Source: Lycium barbarum (Eukaryota; Streptophyta; Magnoliopsida; Solanales; Solanaceae). Taken from it: DNA of 64,000 nucleotides. The position numbers and the translations under genes were made by a program. Shown here in pieces: positions 22,833-35,756 of the stretch. The DNA lies in the NCBI RefSeq assembly GCF_019175385.1, contig NC_083344.1, positions 62,620,782-62,684,781 on the forward strand, written 5' to 3'. The notes beneath the pieces are model-generated. The model worked only from the letters and a program-made list of their open reading frames with translations, searched no databases and was not told the origin of the DNA. Position 1 is the stretch's first letter, and the number at the start of each line of letters is the position of its first letter.

Positions 22833-25213
22833 TGTTACACCTCGAAACTTTGGGTTGCTGAGCGGTGGATAGACTAACGTAAGTTAAGGTGTACATGATG
22901 TCCCTACAAGTAAGAAGGGATGCTTAATAATTCTAATTAAGATTCCCAAGAAGTTAAAGTCAAGGGAGAAAAGTTCGTTAAATGAAACTTCACCGCAGTT
23001 CTGCGAAATAGGAGTTCGACGGTCGTTCTTTGTACTATCGGACGAGTTGACGCTTCATCGATTGTGTCGTAGAATTGAGCTAGAGCGAAGGCCATTCGAC
23101 GAATAGGTCGACGCTCCGTCGATCAGTTCGACGAACCGTCCTTCTCATCGTAAATGAAAGGAAACGAAAGGTTGCTCACTGGAAATTTAACGACTTCGAT
23201 GACTAGATCGATGTTTCGTCGATCGTACCGTATATCTCGGTCGGGACTGATTTCATGATTTAATATAAGGACCATTCCCTCATTTTATTTCATTTCATCT
23301 TCCACTCTCCTCTCTTGAAGAAACCTCTAGAACCCTCTCCATCATTCACCCACAAGAAATCAAAGGAAATCCATGATCAACTACACCAAAATCATGAAAC
23401 CAAGTGTATGAAACCCATTAAAAGTTCATCTACAACAAGGCAACTCAAGAGAAGAGAGTTAGGGTTTTGGTGCAAGAAGAGGAGTTCCACTCAAAGGTTG
23501 TTCATCCATCATCCAAGGTAAGTTTTATGGTATTTACATGTTGTTTAAGGTGTTGAAAAGTTGAAAGACTTGGATTGTAAAAGGAGGGAGGAAATGGGTC
23601 ATAAATATGTGAATAGTGACATTGTTGAGTAGTAGTTGGAATGAATCATGAAAATGGATATGTTAAGATTGTAAATAGGTTATGAATGAAATGTAGAACA
23701 TGGAATGAGTATTATATGTGAAAGAACACGATAGTGAACTATGGTCATGATTATGGATAAATTAAAGTGAAATTGTGAAATGTGGATAATAATAAATGAA
23801 TGACGCTTGTCATTTATGATATTGGGAACGTTGTTATGAATGTTTGGGAGTTGATATAGAATATGGGAAAAGTTGTATAAACAAAAGAAATGTCGTCCAA
23901 TTTTCTTTAGCTTTAGTAAGCACGTTCAAGTAATCGATTAGCTAATGTTCATGCGACTTCTCTTGAAGGTAAAAACGTGGGCATTGAAGGAGAACAAGAA
24001 AGCGATAGATTAGTTAAATGGAAAAGGTATGTGAGGCTAGTCCTTTCTTTCTATGGTATGAATCCTATGGCTTGACTTTTGTTTCTTCTTTTTGAATCTC
24101 CTACATTCCGGAAAACAAAGAGTCTATGTTCATGACTAGCCATATGAGATACGAGATATATATATTATGAGCCCAATAATGATAATGAGTTTAAGTCTAA
24201 AGATTCTAGAGTTCATGATATAATATCCCTACAAAGTTAATGATGTTGTTTATTCAATACACTCACCTTATATACTATTTCCTTCAAGGTGAGGCAGAAT
24301 ACTTATAAGTGCTCCATAATGGAATCGAGGGTCCACGACCTTATGTCACCTCGATAAAGTATAGCTATCTATGAGTTTCTATGCATCCATTATGATGAGT
24401 ACATGTTGATGATATTACACCGCGCCTATATGTCCGGGCAGCATCGCTAAGGTGGGCGGCTTATAGATGATTACACCGTGTTTATATGGAACGGGCAACA
24501 CCACTAGTGGGCGGCATGAGATAGTACCCCGGACGCGGGAGACCTGGACACAGGCTACTGATTATCACACCGTACCTACATGGACGGGCAGCTTATACAT
24601 TTATGCATATATGATATGATGATGATTATGAGTAACACAACATGTATTATTATTTCTTTTATAAATGACAGTCAAATACAGATGTTCCTTATTGATGCTT
24701 CCTTTATCTCATTGATGTATCACTATTGTTTATGCCTCTCATACTCAGTTCAATGTTCGTACTGACATCCGTTTTTTTTGGACGTTGTGTTCATGCCCAC
24801 AGGTAGACAGGGAGGTGATCTTGATCCAGACTCGTAGGAGCTATTAGCAGCTTTAAAGAGCACTCCATTTTCCGGAGGTGCCATTGATTATTCTTTTGGT
24901 ATATATGTATATGTATGTTTTGGGCACGACGGGGTCCTATCCCGTCCATATGTCTAGTACTCTAGTAGAGGCTCGTAGATACACAGTGTGGGTTATATGG
25001 TCTCACGAGAATGCTATTATGTATATATTATTTTGATAACCGAAAGGCTTGCGTATATAAAAGTATTTATGTTTCCGAATGAAAGATGATTTTCTTATAA
25101 TTTGAGTATGATTTTGATAAAAGAACGTTTAATGAGCATGATAAGTAGTAGAACGAGGGGGGCTCGGTGGTTAGCCCCGGGTACCCGTCACGGCCCCTGG
25201 TCAGGTCGTGACA
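22833..25213 (+). repeat. LTR E (2381 bp)
   Basis: Starts TGTTACACC and ends GGTCGTGACA before a PBS. From the TATA-like box (23259-23270) onward it resembles LTR C closely, including leader, donor and the hairpin region (24739-24805). The roughly 350 bp upstream of the TATA are unrelated: instead of TACGG palindromes they hold GTCGACG/CGTCGATC repeats (about 22995-23230). It joins the second C interior without an integrase segment, so a deletion or recombination lies at 22832/22833. Confidence 0.8.
23259..23270 (+). promoter_or_regulatory. TATA-like box of LTR E
   Basis: TTTAATATAAGG within a block identical to that of LTR C; it lies about 250 bp before the donor at 23518. Confidence 0.5.
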
Positions 25214-25217
25214 AAAG

Positions 25218-25229
25218 TGGTATGAGAGC
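25218..25229 (+). other. Primer binding site of E
   Basis: TGGTATGAGAGC: one mismatch to the initiator-tRNA-Met site, four bases after the LTR end. Confidence 0.8.
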
Positions 25230-25272
25230 AGTTCAGTCCTAGGAAGTGTCTACGAGCCATGTCTAGTAGAGT

Positions 25273-25308
25273 CTTGTTTATGGTGTGTTGCGCGCCACAC
25301 TAATAAAC
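25273..25308 (+). other. Stem-loop with GCGCGC loop after the PBS of E
   Basis: Same stem and loop TTGCGCGC as in C; palindrome at 25290-25295. Confidence 0.6.
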
Positions 25309-25407
25309 AAAAAAAATGACCATTTTTCATCTTAAAAGATCGTGCGATAGAGCTGTGTCATAAGATTATCCCCTCCCTAACGGTGCGTTATAATTTCAGC
25401 AAAGCTG

Positions 25408-25662
25408 ATGAAAGGAACCCAGAAGGGCAAGATAGTAGTTGAAGAAGGGCTTGAGCGAGAGCCGTCTATAGATATGGAAGAGGGCGAACCCCAGAAAAAG
25501 GCCCTACCTCGATTTTCCCATACTTCGCCCACTTTTGAGGATTAGAGGGGAGCCTCAGCTTTAGCTCCACCACCCCCCGTTCCTCCACCAGATTCCTCGG
25601 GCCAAGAGATAAGACAGGCCATTCTTCTACTGACTCAATTGGTAGCCGCTCAAGCTCAGCGA
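25408..25662 (+). pseudogene. E gag N-terminal fragment
   Basis: Starts MKGTQKGK and ends where element D is inserted (25663). An in-frame TAG near 25543 interrupts it. The last part (LLTQLVAAQAQR) matches the Gag of C. Later gag and protease remnants of the same kind resume at 35757, so D split this gene. Confidence 0.7.
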
Positions 25663-28095
25663 TGTCACGACCCGACTCGGGGCCGCGACGAGCACCCGGT
25701 GCTAGCCCACCCGGTCACCCTCTTAGCTTACTCTTATGCTTACATCTAGGTGAGCCACATAATTATACATGCATTTCCATTCATTCGTCAACTAGTCCCA
25801 TTTGTAAAACAGCACATTTATATCATGATAGGCATCTATGCCACATCAATGTACATGGGCCAACGTGGCCGACAAAATGATATACAAAACATAGGAGGAC
25901 AAGGCCAAACACATCTACCCACACACACATGTCTACGAGCCTCTAAGAGAATAACATATCAGATTAGCGGGACCGGACCCCGCTATTCCCATAATTATAT
26001 ACACAAAAGAATGAGTACCCAAAATATATGGCTCCGAAGGAAATGGAGCTCTTTAGGTAATCTCCGAATAGGCAACTATGGATCAAGTCTGTCTCCCTGT
26101 GCACCTGAGGGCATGACGCAGTGTCCACAAACAAAAGGACGTCAGTACGAAGAATGTATTGAGTATGTAAAGCATGGGCAACATCAATAAATAAGCATCA
26201 TGAACAATATATGAAATAGCATAGGAGGGGGGGAGACAATAATATCATCGTCATAGCTCTTACCTGCCTTTCGTAGGACTTTCCATTTTTCATACGTATT
26301 TGTGCGTCATCATCCGTATTCCATAATAGTACTCGTACCATACTTGTGCTCATATTCGTATACATGTCCGTATTCGTATTCTTATGCATAGTCTTATCAC
26401 ATTCATATTCATATTATATACATAGTCGTTTCATATACATGGCATTTACATAGCATACCCGACCTCATAGGATCGGTGTTCCATACATACTTGGCCGAGC
26501 AAGGCTCAAGGTTACTCATACCTGGCCCTACCAAGGCTTCAAGGTTATCCGTACCATCTGCAGAGGTGTGTGCGCATTTCGTAATCGTATACATACTTTA
26601 TACATATTCATATACATATATCCTACCCGGCGTTATAAGCTCGGGGTGTCATTATAGCCCTTCATAGGCACATGTAAGTATAATAGCCCGTAGGCACCTT
26701 TAGCATCATTATTATTATCATCGTCATCACTATCATCATCATTTTCGCTACATCTATATCTTATGCTTACTCGTCATATGGGGTGCGTAGTACAATCGTA
26801 GCACATATCGAGGATCGTGAGCTTATGAGCTCGGAGTGTCAATCGTTTGAATACAACATACTCATATAGAGGATTTAAGAGTTTGGCCAAGGAACCATGC
26901 CTTATGAAAGAAGGGTTAGCGTTAGATACCTTTTCATCGGACTATTCTACACTTGCACGCTTCCTTCCAATGCTAGCGTCTATACCTTCATTAATATCAT
27001 AACAATGGCCATTAGTCATTCACATTATCCACATTATCTCGATTCCTTAATTTGCCTCTAATTCACCCATGTTCAAGGTCATAACATCCAACTTCGTCCA
27101 TTCGTCTAAAGTGTCTAGTTCATGATCTTAGTACCATTTATAATGCATTCATATCAGAACACGACAGCATTCATGATTCAATTCAAATTATTCCTCCAAA
27201 TGTCACTATTCATCATTCAAGACCTACTTGACCATATTTTCTACAATCCATGTATTTCAACTCTTCAATACCTTAAACATCATGTAAAAATCATGAATCT
27301 TACCTTAGAAGTTGTAGGAAAAAGTTTGGTTAATAATACTCCACTTTGAGCAAAAACCTTAGTTTTTCTCCATTTGGATTTCTTGACTTGGATGATCTTT
27401 GATGATGTTCTTACTCTTGGTTCACCTTGTTTTATGTTGTTGATCCTCAAATATCCTTGAAAACTTGTATAAAGAATGTAGAGAGAAGTCGTGTAATGTT
27501 GTAAAGAAATAAAATAAGTGTTGGTTCCCATATTTAATGAATTGCAAAAATCTATGCTGGGTGAACAGTGGTCGTCCATGGAGGTTTACGGTTCGTATTC
27601 CACTTTACGGACCGTCCCTCGCGGTCGTCATTAACCATTTCCAGAACCAGAAACTTTGGCTGCATGCATGGTGATTTACGACCATGGTTTACGGGCCGTA
27701 AATCATTTTACGGTCCGTCCTCCTGGTCGTATTTTACCATTTCTCAACTGGGCAGAAAGTCGAAGTCTTGCCTGGTAATTTATGACTGCCAGTTTACGGA
27801 CCGTATACCAATTTACGGTCCGTATTTTGCACTTTACGACCACTGGGCAGATTTCAACTCTGCAACTTTTCATATCTCTTAGACTTCTCATTTTAATTAC
27901 CCACATCCATGCACATGCATTGCTCACCTTATATCTCATCTTAACTTAGCCAACTTTCTCATCTCACATCGAATACCTTCGAAATCTCGCCTAAGGTCAT
28001 AAAACGTCGTTTCCTGCTCATGGACCTCATACACTCATACTTATCACTAGGTCGTTCACTTACGTACCAACGGAAATTTTTTCCAAGGTGTAACA
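25663..28095 (-). repeat. 3' LTR of element D (2433 bp)
   Basis: Edges are TGTCACG (25663) and GGTGTAACA (28095) in plus orientation, giving TGTTACACC...CGTGACA on the minus strand. It contains a TACGG palindrome cluster (27585-27845), the hairpin GTCC...GGAC at 26122-26141, and hairpin-rich repeats at about 26450-26640. Confidence 0.85.
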
Positions 28096-28120
28096 TTCTC
28101 CCCCCCCCCCCCCCTTAAGA
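28096..28120 (-). other. Polypurine tract of element D
   Basis: On the minus strand this is CTTAAG, then 15 G, then AGAA directly before TGTTACACC. The run of 15 G (28100-28114) is unusually long. Confidence 0.75.
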
Positions 28121-28328
28121 ACATTCGTCCCCGAATGTTAAAGTGCTCGGGAGTTCTACAAAAATTTCGCCAAAGTTTCCCTTATAATATGACGCTACCA
28201 TCCTGCCACAACAACCCATAATATCGATGCCACACAGGGCCACAACATAACAACATAAAAATTTTGGCCACACATGACCCAAAAGCATAAAAGGAAATAT
28301 ACATACCTTATGATCTTAACGTCTCATC

Positions 28329-31300
28329 TTAGGCTTCTTCCAAGGGCTGAAATAAATGTGGGTATTTGGATCGCATACTTTCTTCTGCTTCCCATGTCAT
28401 CTCCTCTCGTTTACTGCTTCTCCATAGAACCTTAACCGAGGCCACCTCTTTGTTTCTAAGCCTCCATACTTTCCTGTCTAATATGGCAATGGGTACCTCT
28501 TCATAAGTCAATTTCTCTGTCACTTGCACATCATTTACTGGGACGATCCTAGTGGGATCTCCAACACATTTTCAAAGCATCGAGACATGAAATACTGGAT
28601 GGACTGACTCCAATTCCGGAGGTAGATCTAACTCATAGGCCACTTTGCCTATTTTGCGCACAATCTCATATGGTCCAATATACCAGGGACTAAGCTTCCC
28701 CTTTTTGCCAAATCTCATAATGCCTATCATTGGCGACACTTTCAAGAATACCCAATCCTTCACTTTGAACTCCAAGTCTCTTCGACGATTATCCGCATAG
28801 GATTTCTGACGACTTTGGGCTGCTAACAACCGATCTTGTATAAGCTTGACCTTCTCTATAGGTTGCTGGACCAAGTCTGGCCCTATCAATTTAGTTTCTC
28901 CGGTTTCAAACCACCCAATTGGGGATCTACACTTTCGCCCATATAAAGCTTCATATGGTGCCATTTGAATGCTGGAATGATAACTATTATTGTAAGAAAA
29001 TTCAATGAGTGGCAAATGATCATCCCAATTCCCTCCAAAATCTATCATACATACTCGTAACATATCCTCAAGAGTCTGAATAGTACGTTCAGCTTGTCCA
29101 TCGGTCTGGGGATGAAATGCCGTGCTAAGGCTAACTCGGGTCCCTAAACCCTCTTGGAAAGACCTCCAAAACTTAGCTGTAAACTGAGTCCCTCTGTCGG
29201 AGATAATAGATACCGGGACGCCAGGGAGTTTTACTATCTCTTTAAGATAAAGCTTCGCATAATCTTCTGCCTCATAGGTCGTCCTGACCGGTAAGAAATG
29301 AGCTGACTTGGTGAGTCTATCCACAATCACCAATATGGAATCATACTTACATCGAGAACGGGGTAAGCCTGAAATGAAGTCCATGTTAACCACTTCCCAC
29401 TTTCAAGTTGGGATTTCCATAGCTTGCAACAATCCACCCGGATTTTGGTGTTCAATCTTCACTTGTTGGCAATTAGGACACTGAGCTACGAATTCCGCTA
29501 TATCTTTCTTCATCCCATTCCACCAATATATAGAATTAAGATCATGATACGTCTTCGTTGCTCCGGGGTGAACAGAATAACGGGAACTATGAGCTTCTCT
29601 TAAAATCTGGTGGCGTAAACTTGCCATATCGGGAACACATAATCTTCCTCTACATCGGAGAGCCCCGTTTCCTGAAATGTTAGATGATGACTCCTTTTTC
29701 TGAGGGAGTGTATTTCTGTACTGCATTAGCATGGGATCCTCATATTGTCGCTCTTTCACTTCTGCCACTAGCGACGAGACTGCGGTATTCTGGATAGTAG
29801 CTCTGCTACTACCTGAGTCCACTACTCGGACTCCTAGGCTAGCTAACTGTTGAAGTTCTCGGGCCATCTCTTTCTTTTCGGGTCGTACATCAATTAGAAT
29901 TCCCATCGACCTACGGCTAAGAGCATCAGCCACCACATTTGCCTTTCCGGGGTGGTACAAGATCTCAACATCATAGTCTTTTAGCAACTCTAGCCATCGT
30001 CGTTGCCGCAAATTCAACTCTTTCTGCTTGAAGATGTATTGAAGACTCTTATGATCTGTGTAAGTATCCACGTGGACACCATATAAGTAATGTATCCATA
30101 TTTTTAATGCATGGACCACCGCGGCCAATTCTAAGTCATGGGTAGGATAATTCTGCTCATGTTTCCGCAATTGCCTTGAAGCATACGCAATCACCTTGCC
30201 ATGTTGCATCAACACACAGCCTAGCCCAACACCTGAAGCGTCGCAATACACAACGTATCCTTCCAATCCCTCTGGAAGTGTCAGCACTGGGGCAGAAGTC
30301 AATCGGCCCTTTAACTCTTGGAAGCTACGTTCACAAGCAACTGTCCATTCAAACTTGGCTGATTTCTGTGTCAACTTTGTAAGTGGTGCAGAAATAGAGG
30401 AAAAACCTTCAACGAATATCCTGTAATAACCTGCTAAGCCCAAAAAGCTACGAACCTCTGTAGGAGTTGTGGGTCTTGGCCAAGTTTTCACGGCCTCAAT
30501 CTTTTGACTATCCACTCGAATACGATCGGCTGCCACAATATGCCCTAAAAATGCCACTGAGTTCAACCAGAACTCACATTTGGAAAACTTTGCAAACAAT
30601 TCTCGAGTTCGAAGAACACCCAGGACAATACGAAAATGATCCGCATGTTCTGCTTCGGATCTAGAATACACCAAAATATCATCAATGAATACGATTACAA
30701 ATAAGTCCAGAAACGACCGGAACACATTATTCATCAAATCCATAAATACCGCTCGCGCATTAGTTAACCCAAATGACATCACCCGGAATTCAAAATGAAC
30801 ATATCTCGTTCTGAAGGCTGTCTTAGGGAAATCTTTCTCCCTAACCCTCACTTGATGATACCCGGACCTCAAATCAATCTTTGAAAACCATTTGGCGCCT
30901 TGCAATTGATCAAACAAGTCATCGATCCTTGGGAGAGGATATTTATTCTTAATCGTTACTTTATTCAATTGCCTATAATCAATGTACATTCTCAGGGAGC
31001 CATCTTTCTTTCGGACGAACAATACGGGCGCTCCCCACGGGGATGAACTAGGCCTAATGAAGCCTTTATCAAGCAAGTCCTTCAATTGCACCTTCAACTC
31101 TTTCAATTCTGCGGGTGCCATTCTATATGGATGAATGGATATAGGTGTGGTGCCTGACAACACATCAATGGTAAAATCAATCTCCCGTTCGGGAGAAAGG
31201 CCTGAAAGCTCTTCCGGGAACACATCCGGAAATTCGTTCACTACGGGAACTGACTGAAGGGTCGGCGATTCAGCTTCTACATCTTGAACTCGCACTAGAT

Positions 31301-33117
31301 GATAAATACATCCTTTTGTGATCATCTTCCTTTCCTTTAGATAAGAAATAAATCTACCTTTTGGTGATGCCGCATTCCCTTTCCATTCTAAGACTGGTTC
31401 TCCCGGAAACTGGAAACGAACCATCTTCATTCGGCAATCAACATTGGCATAACATGAAGCTAACCAATCCATCCCCATAATAACATCAAAATCTACCATT
31501 TCTAGCTCATGCAAATCAATCATGGTACGACGGTCACAAATCGTGACTATACAATCCCTATATACTCGGCTAGCTATTACTGATTCACCCACGGGTGTGG
31601 ACACCTCAAAAGGTTTGATCGACTCCGGCTCAACTATAAATTGACCCGCAATATAAGGAGTAACATATGATAACGTGGAGCCCTGATCAATCAAAGCATA
31701 GACATCATGAGAGAATACCGATAATATACCTGTGACCACGTCAGGAGAAGACTCTAGATCTTGGCGTCCAGCCAAGGCATAAATACAGTGCTGAGGACCG
31801 CTAGTACTGGGAGCTCTGCCTCTACCTCTACCATGGATGACTGGCGCATGTGAACCTGGCCCCATAGGGGGCACAGATGCCGAAGATCCGGCTACCGACC
31901 CTGATGGTTGGGTCCTACCTCTACCATGTACTGAGGGGCAATCACGCATAATATGGCCTGGTCGACCACATGAATAGCAAACATCTGAACCCAATCGGCA
32001 TTGACCCCAATGCGACTTCCCACACTGGGAACATCGTGTTATAAGTGGCCTTGACTGGCCTGAATCACCTCTAAACTGGGACCCCGAATAACTCTGACTC
32101 GGCCCGGGATGAGTAGATCTATCAAGGCTCTGGCATGAAAACCGTGGAGGTGCACTGGTCATAGAATAGCCCGAATGTCTAGGGAACTATTTCCTGTGTC
32201 CGCGTCTGGACTCACTTAATGGGCCCGAAGATCTGGCCCTCTTGCTATGTCCCCTATCTTGTTCACGTTCACTTCTCCGCTGTTGTAGGCTTTCTTCTAA
32301 GTTCTGAGCATGTGCCTGAATGCGAGCAATATCCATACCGTCCTGAAGGGACACAGTCAAGCATTTGTCCATCAGATGGGGCCCTAGGCCCTTTACAAAT
32401 CGGTGTACCCTGTCGCCCATATCTGCTACCATGGCCGAAGCATACCTGGCCAAGGAGTTCAAAATGGAGGCTATACTCTAGGGCACTCATACTGCCTTGC
32501 CTCAAATTTAAGAATTTATCGGCCCTAGCTCGCCGAACTTTTGGGGGCATATAATGACGGAGAAAAGCATCTACAAACTCTTGCCATACCGGGGAAGGTG
32601 CATTGGCTCCCCGTGAAGCCATCCATATTGTATACCATTGGTTCGAGATATCTCTCAATCTATATGACGCTAGCTCTACCGACTCGGTGTCTGAAGTATG
32701 TATCAATTGGAGCGTCCTTAGCATACCATCGATGAAATCCTGAGGATCCTCCTTCGGCTTTGACCCAAAGAATTTCGGAGGGTTCAAAGTAATGAAATCA
32801 CGGGCTCTTGCACTAACAGCCCTATCACCATACCCTGAACTGTGCCTCGGAGCCTGGGCCGCAACCAATTGAGTCAATAAAGTAATGACCTCTTTTACAT
32901 CATGGCCCTTAGCATTTGGAGGAGGAGCTGGAGGTGCTAGAGCTGGGGCTGAGGCTCCCTCACGCTCCTCAGAGACGGGTACTGTCTGGGAGGACTGAGA
33001 TTGAGCCGCACCCTGGAACTCACTTTCCTCTACTACCGGTGGCAGTGCTTTCTTAGCCCGCTTCTCTGCCACCGTCTTGCCCTTTTGGGCTGCCGTAGTC
33101 TTTCCCTTTTTAGGCAT
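28329..33117 (-). pseudogene. Element D gag-pol polyprotein, four lesions
   Basis: Gag starts MPKKGKTTAAQKGK at 33117, three bases after the acceptor-like TTTCAG. Lesions: a one-base insertion near 32466 (frameshift in Gag), TAG at 32187 just before the zinc-knuckle part, TGA at 29403 replacing a Trp codon ahead of the integrase core, and TGA near 28569 replacing an Arg codon before the chromodomain. Zinc knuckle [14 protein letters not shown]; protease DQGS; RT KIDL and FIDD intact; RNase H CDASG and YTDHK; integrase zinc site HX6H/CPNC, Asp in NMDF, Asp in ISDRG and Glu in DGQAER all present; chromodomain at about 28345-28510. All catalytic residues remain, so the inactivation looks fairly recent. 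Confidence 0.9.
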
Positions 33118-33228
33118 CTCTGAAATACACAACACACGATTTAGGAGCAAGAAAATCCTACATCATAGCTCTATCGCACGATTCTTATGAAGAAAGAAGG
33201 TCATTTATTCTTAAAATGTCCGCAGCTT

Positions 33229-33268
33229 CTTGTTTATAAGTGTGGCGCGCAACACACCCATAACCAAG
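33229..33268 (-). other. Stem-loop with GCGCGC loop after the PBS of D
   Basis: Minus strand: CTTGGTTATGGGTGTG, loop TTGCGCGC, CACACTTATAAACAAG. Palindrome at 33245-33250. The stem differs from that of C but pairing is kept. Confidence 0.65.
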
Positions 33269-33311
33269 ACTGTACTAGACACAGCTCGTAGACACACCCT
33301 AGGACTGAACT

Positions 33312-33323
33312 GCTCTGATACCA
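33312..33323 (-). other. Primer binding site of element D
   Basis: The minus strand reads TGGTATCAGAGC, a perfect initiator-tRNA-Met site four bases from the LTR edge at 33328. Confidence 0.85.
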
Positions 33324-33327
33324 CTTT

Positions 33328-33890
33328 TATCACAACCCAACTCAGGGCCGTGACGAGCATCCGGTGCTAGCCCATCCGGGCACCCTCTTAGCTTACTCTT
33401 ATGCTTACATCTAGGTGAGCCACATAATTATATATGCATTTCCATTCATTCGTCAACTAGTCCCATTTGGACAACAACACATTTATATCATCATAGGCAT
33501 CTATGCCACATCAATGTACATGGGCCAATGTGGCCGACAAAATGATATACAAAACATAGACCGACAAGGCCAAACACATCTACCCACACACACACATGTC
33601 TATGAGTCTCTAAGAGTATAACGTATCATATTAGCGGGACAGGACCCCGCTATTCCCATAATTATATACACAAAAGAATGAGTACCCAAAAGATATTGCT
33701 TCGAAGGAAATGGAGCTCTCTAGGTAATCTCCGAATAGGCAGCTATGGATCAAGTCTGTCTCCCTGTGCACCTGCGGGTATGACGCAGCGTCCACAAACA
33801 AAAGGACGTCAGTACGAAGAATGTACTGAGTATGTAAAGCATGGGCAACATCAATAAATAAGCATCATGAACAACATATGAAATAACATA

Positions 33891-33924
<34 letters not shown>

Positions 33925-35756
33925 GACAATAATATCATCGTCATAGCGCTTACCTGCCTTTCGTAGGACTTTCAATTTTTCATACGTATTTGTACACCTA
34001 CGTCATCATCCGTATTCCATAATAGTACTCGTACCATACTTGTGCTCATATTCGTATACATGTCCGTATTCGTATTCTTATACATAGTCTTATCACATTC
34101 ATATTCATATTATATACATAGTCGTTTCATATACATGGCATTTACATAGCATACCTGACCTCATAGGATCAGTGTTCCATACATACTTGGCCAACCAAGG
34201 CTCAAGTTTACTCATACCTGGCCCTACCAAGGCTTCAGGTTTATCCGTACCATCTGCAGAGGTGTGCACGCGTTTCGTAATCGTATACATACTTTATACA
34301 TATTCATATACATATATCCTACCCGACGTTATAAGCTCGAGGTGTCATTATAGCCCTTCATAGGCACATGTAAGTATAATAGCCCGTAGGTACCTTTAGC
34401 ATCATTATTATTATCATCGTCATCACTATCATCATCATTTTCGCTACATCTATATCTTATGCTTACTCATCATATGGGGTGCGTAGTACAATCGTAGCAC
34501 ATATTGAGGATCGTGAGCTTATGAGCTCGGAGTGTCAATCGTTTGAATACAACATTCTCATATAGAAGATTTAAGAGTTTGGCCTAGGAACCATGCCTAA
34601 TGAAAGAAGGGTTAGCCTTACATACCTTTTCATCGGACTATTCTACACTTGCACGCTTCCTTCTAATGCTAGCGTCTATACCTTCATTAATATCATAACA
34701 ATGGCCATTAGTCATTCACATTATCCACATTATCTCGATTCCTTAATTTGCCTCTAATTCACCCATGTTCATGGTCATAACATCCAACTTCGTCCATTCG
34801 TCTAAAGTGTCTAGTTCATGATCTTAGTACCATTTATAATGCATTCATATCAGAACACGACAACATTCATGATTCAATTCAAATTATTCCTCAAAATGTC
34901 ACTATTCATCATTCATGACCTACTTAACCATATTTTCTACAATCCATGTATTTCAACTCTTCAATACCTTAAACATCATGTAAAAATCATGAATCTTACC
35001 TTAGAAGTTGTAGGAACAAACTCTGGTTAATAATACTCCACTTTGAGCAAAAACCCTAGTTTTTCTCCATTTGGATTTCTTGACTTGGATGATGTTCTTA
35101 CTCTTGGTTCACCTTGTTTTATGTTGTTGATCCTCAAATATCCTTGAAAACTTTTATAAGAATGTAGAGAGAAGTGGTGTAATGTTGTAATGAAATAAAA
35201 TAAGTGTTGGTTCCCTTATTTAATGAATTGTAAAAATCTGTGCTGGGTGAACAGTGGTCGTCCATGGAGGTTTACAGTCCATATTCCACTTTACGGAACG
35301 TCCCTCGTGGTCGTCTTTAACCATTTCCAGAACCAGAAACTTTGGGTGTATGCATGGTGATGTACGACCATGGTTTACGGGCCGTAAATCACTTTACGGT
35401 CCGTCCTCCTGGTCGTATTTTACCATTTCTCAACTGGGCAGAAAGTCGAAGTCTTGCATGGTAATTTACGACTGCCAGTTTACGGATCGTATACCAATTT
35501 ACGGTCCGTATTTTGCACTTTACGACCACTGGGCAGATTTTAACTCTGCAACTTTTCATATCTCTTAGACTTCTCATTTTAATTCCCCACGACCATGCAC
35601 ATGCATTGCTCACCTTATATCTCATCTTAACTTAGCCAACTTTCTCATGTCACATCGGATACCTTCGAAATCTCGCCTAATGTCATCAAACGTCGTTTCT
35701 TGCTCATGGACCTCATGCACTCATACTTATCACTAGTTCGTTCACTTACGTACCAA
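33328..35756 (-). repeat. 5' LTR of element D, end missing
   Basis: Aligns with 25663-28071 over its whole length; the final 25 bp (through GTGTAACA) are deleted. A TATA-like ATTAAATAAGGG (minus, 35215-35226) lies 220 bp before the donor. The hairpin CGTCC...GGACG is at 33789-33808. It carries a G30 run at 33894-33923 where the other LTR has G7. Confidence 0.85.
33894..33923 (+). repeat. G30 homopolymer
   Basis: Thirty consecutive G on the plus strand, opposite C30 on the element's sense strand. The sister LTR has seven G at 26227-26233. It could be a true slippage expansion or an assembly artefact. Confidence 0.9.

Larger units (their letters stand above)
23518..25399 (+). other. Predicted leader intron, LTR E to gag
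   Basis: Donor CCAAG|GTAAGT at 23518; branch-like CTAAC at about 25377; acceptor AATTTCAG ending at 25399, eight bases before the gag ATG at 25408. Length 1882 bp. PBS and stem-loop lie inside. Confidence 0.55.
33120..34999 (-). other. Predicted leader intron of element D
   Basis: Minus-strand donor TCTAAG|GTAAGA (35000/34999) in the 5' LTR; branch-like CTAAA; acceptor GTATTTCAG ending at 33120, two bases before the gag ATG. Length 1880 bp. PBS and stem-loop lie inside. Confidence 0.55.
25663..35756 (-). mobile_element. Element D: Tekay-type gypsy element, nearly full length
   Basis: Minus strand: 5' LTR (33328-35756), PBS, gag-pol, polypurine tract and 3' LTR (25663-28095). It lies in the gag of element E. 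The last 25 bp or so of its 5' LTR and about 600 bp of host gag are missing at 35756/35757, so no target-site duplication survives. The polyprotein has one frameshift and three stops. LTR similarity and coding state suggest an element older than G. Confidence 0.85.
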
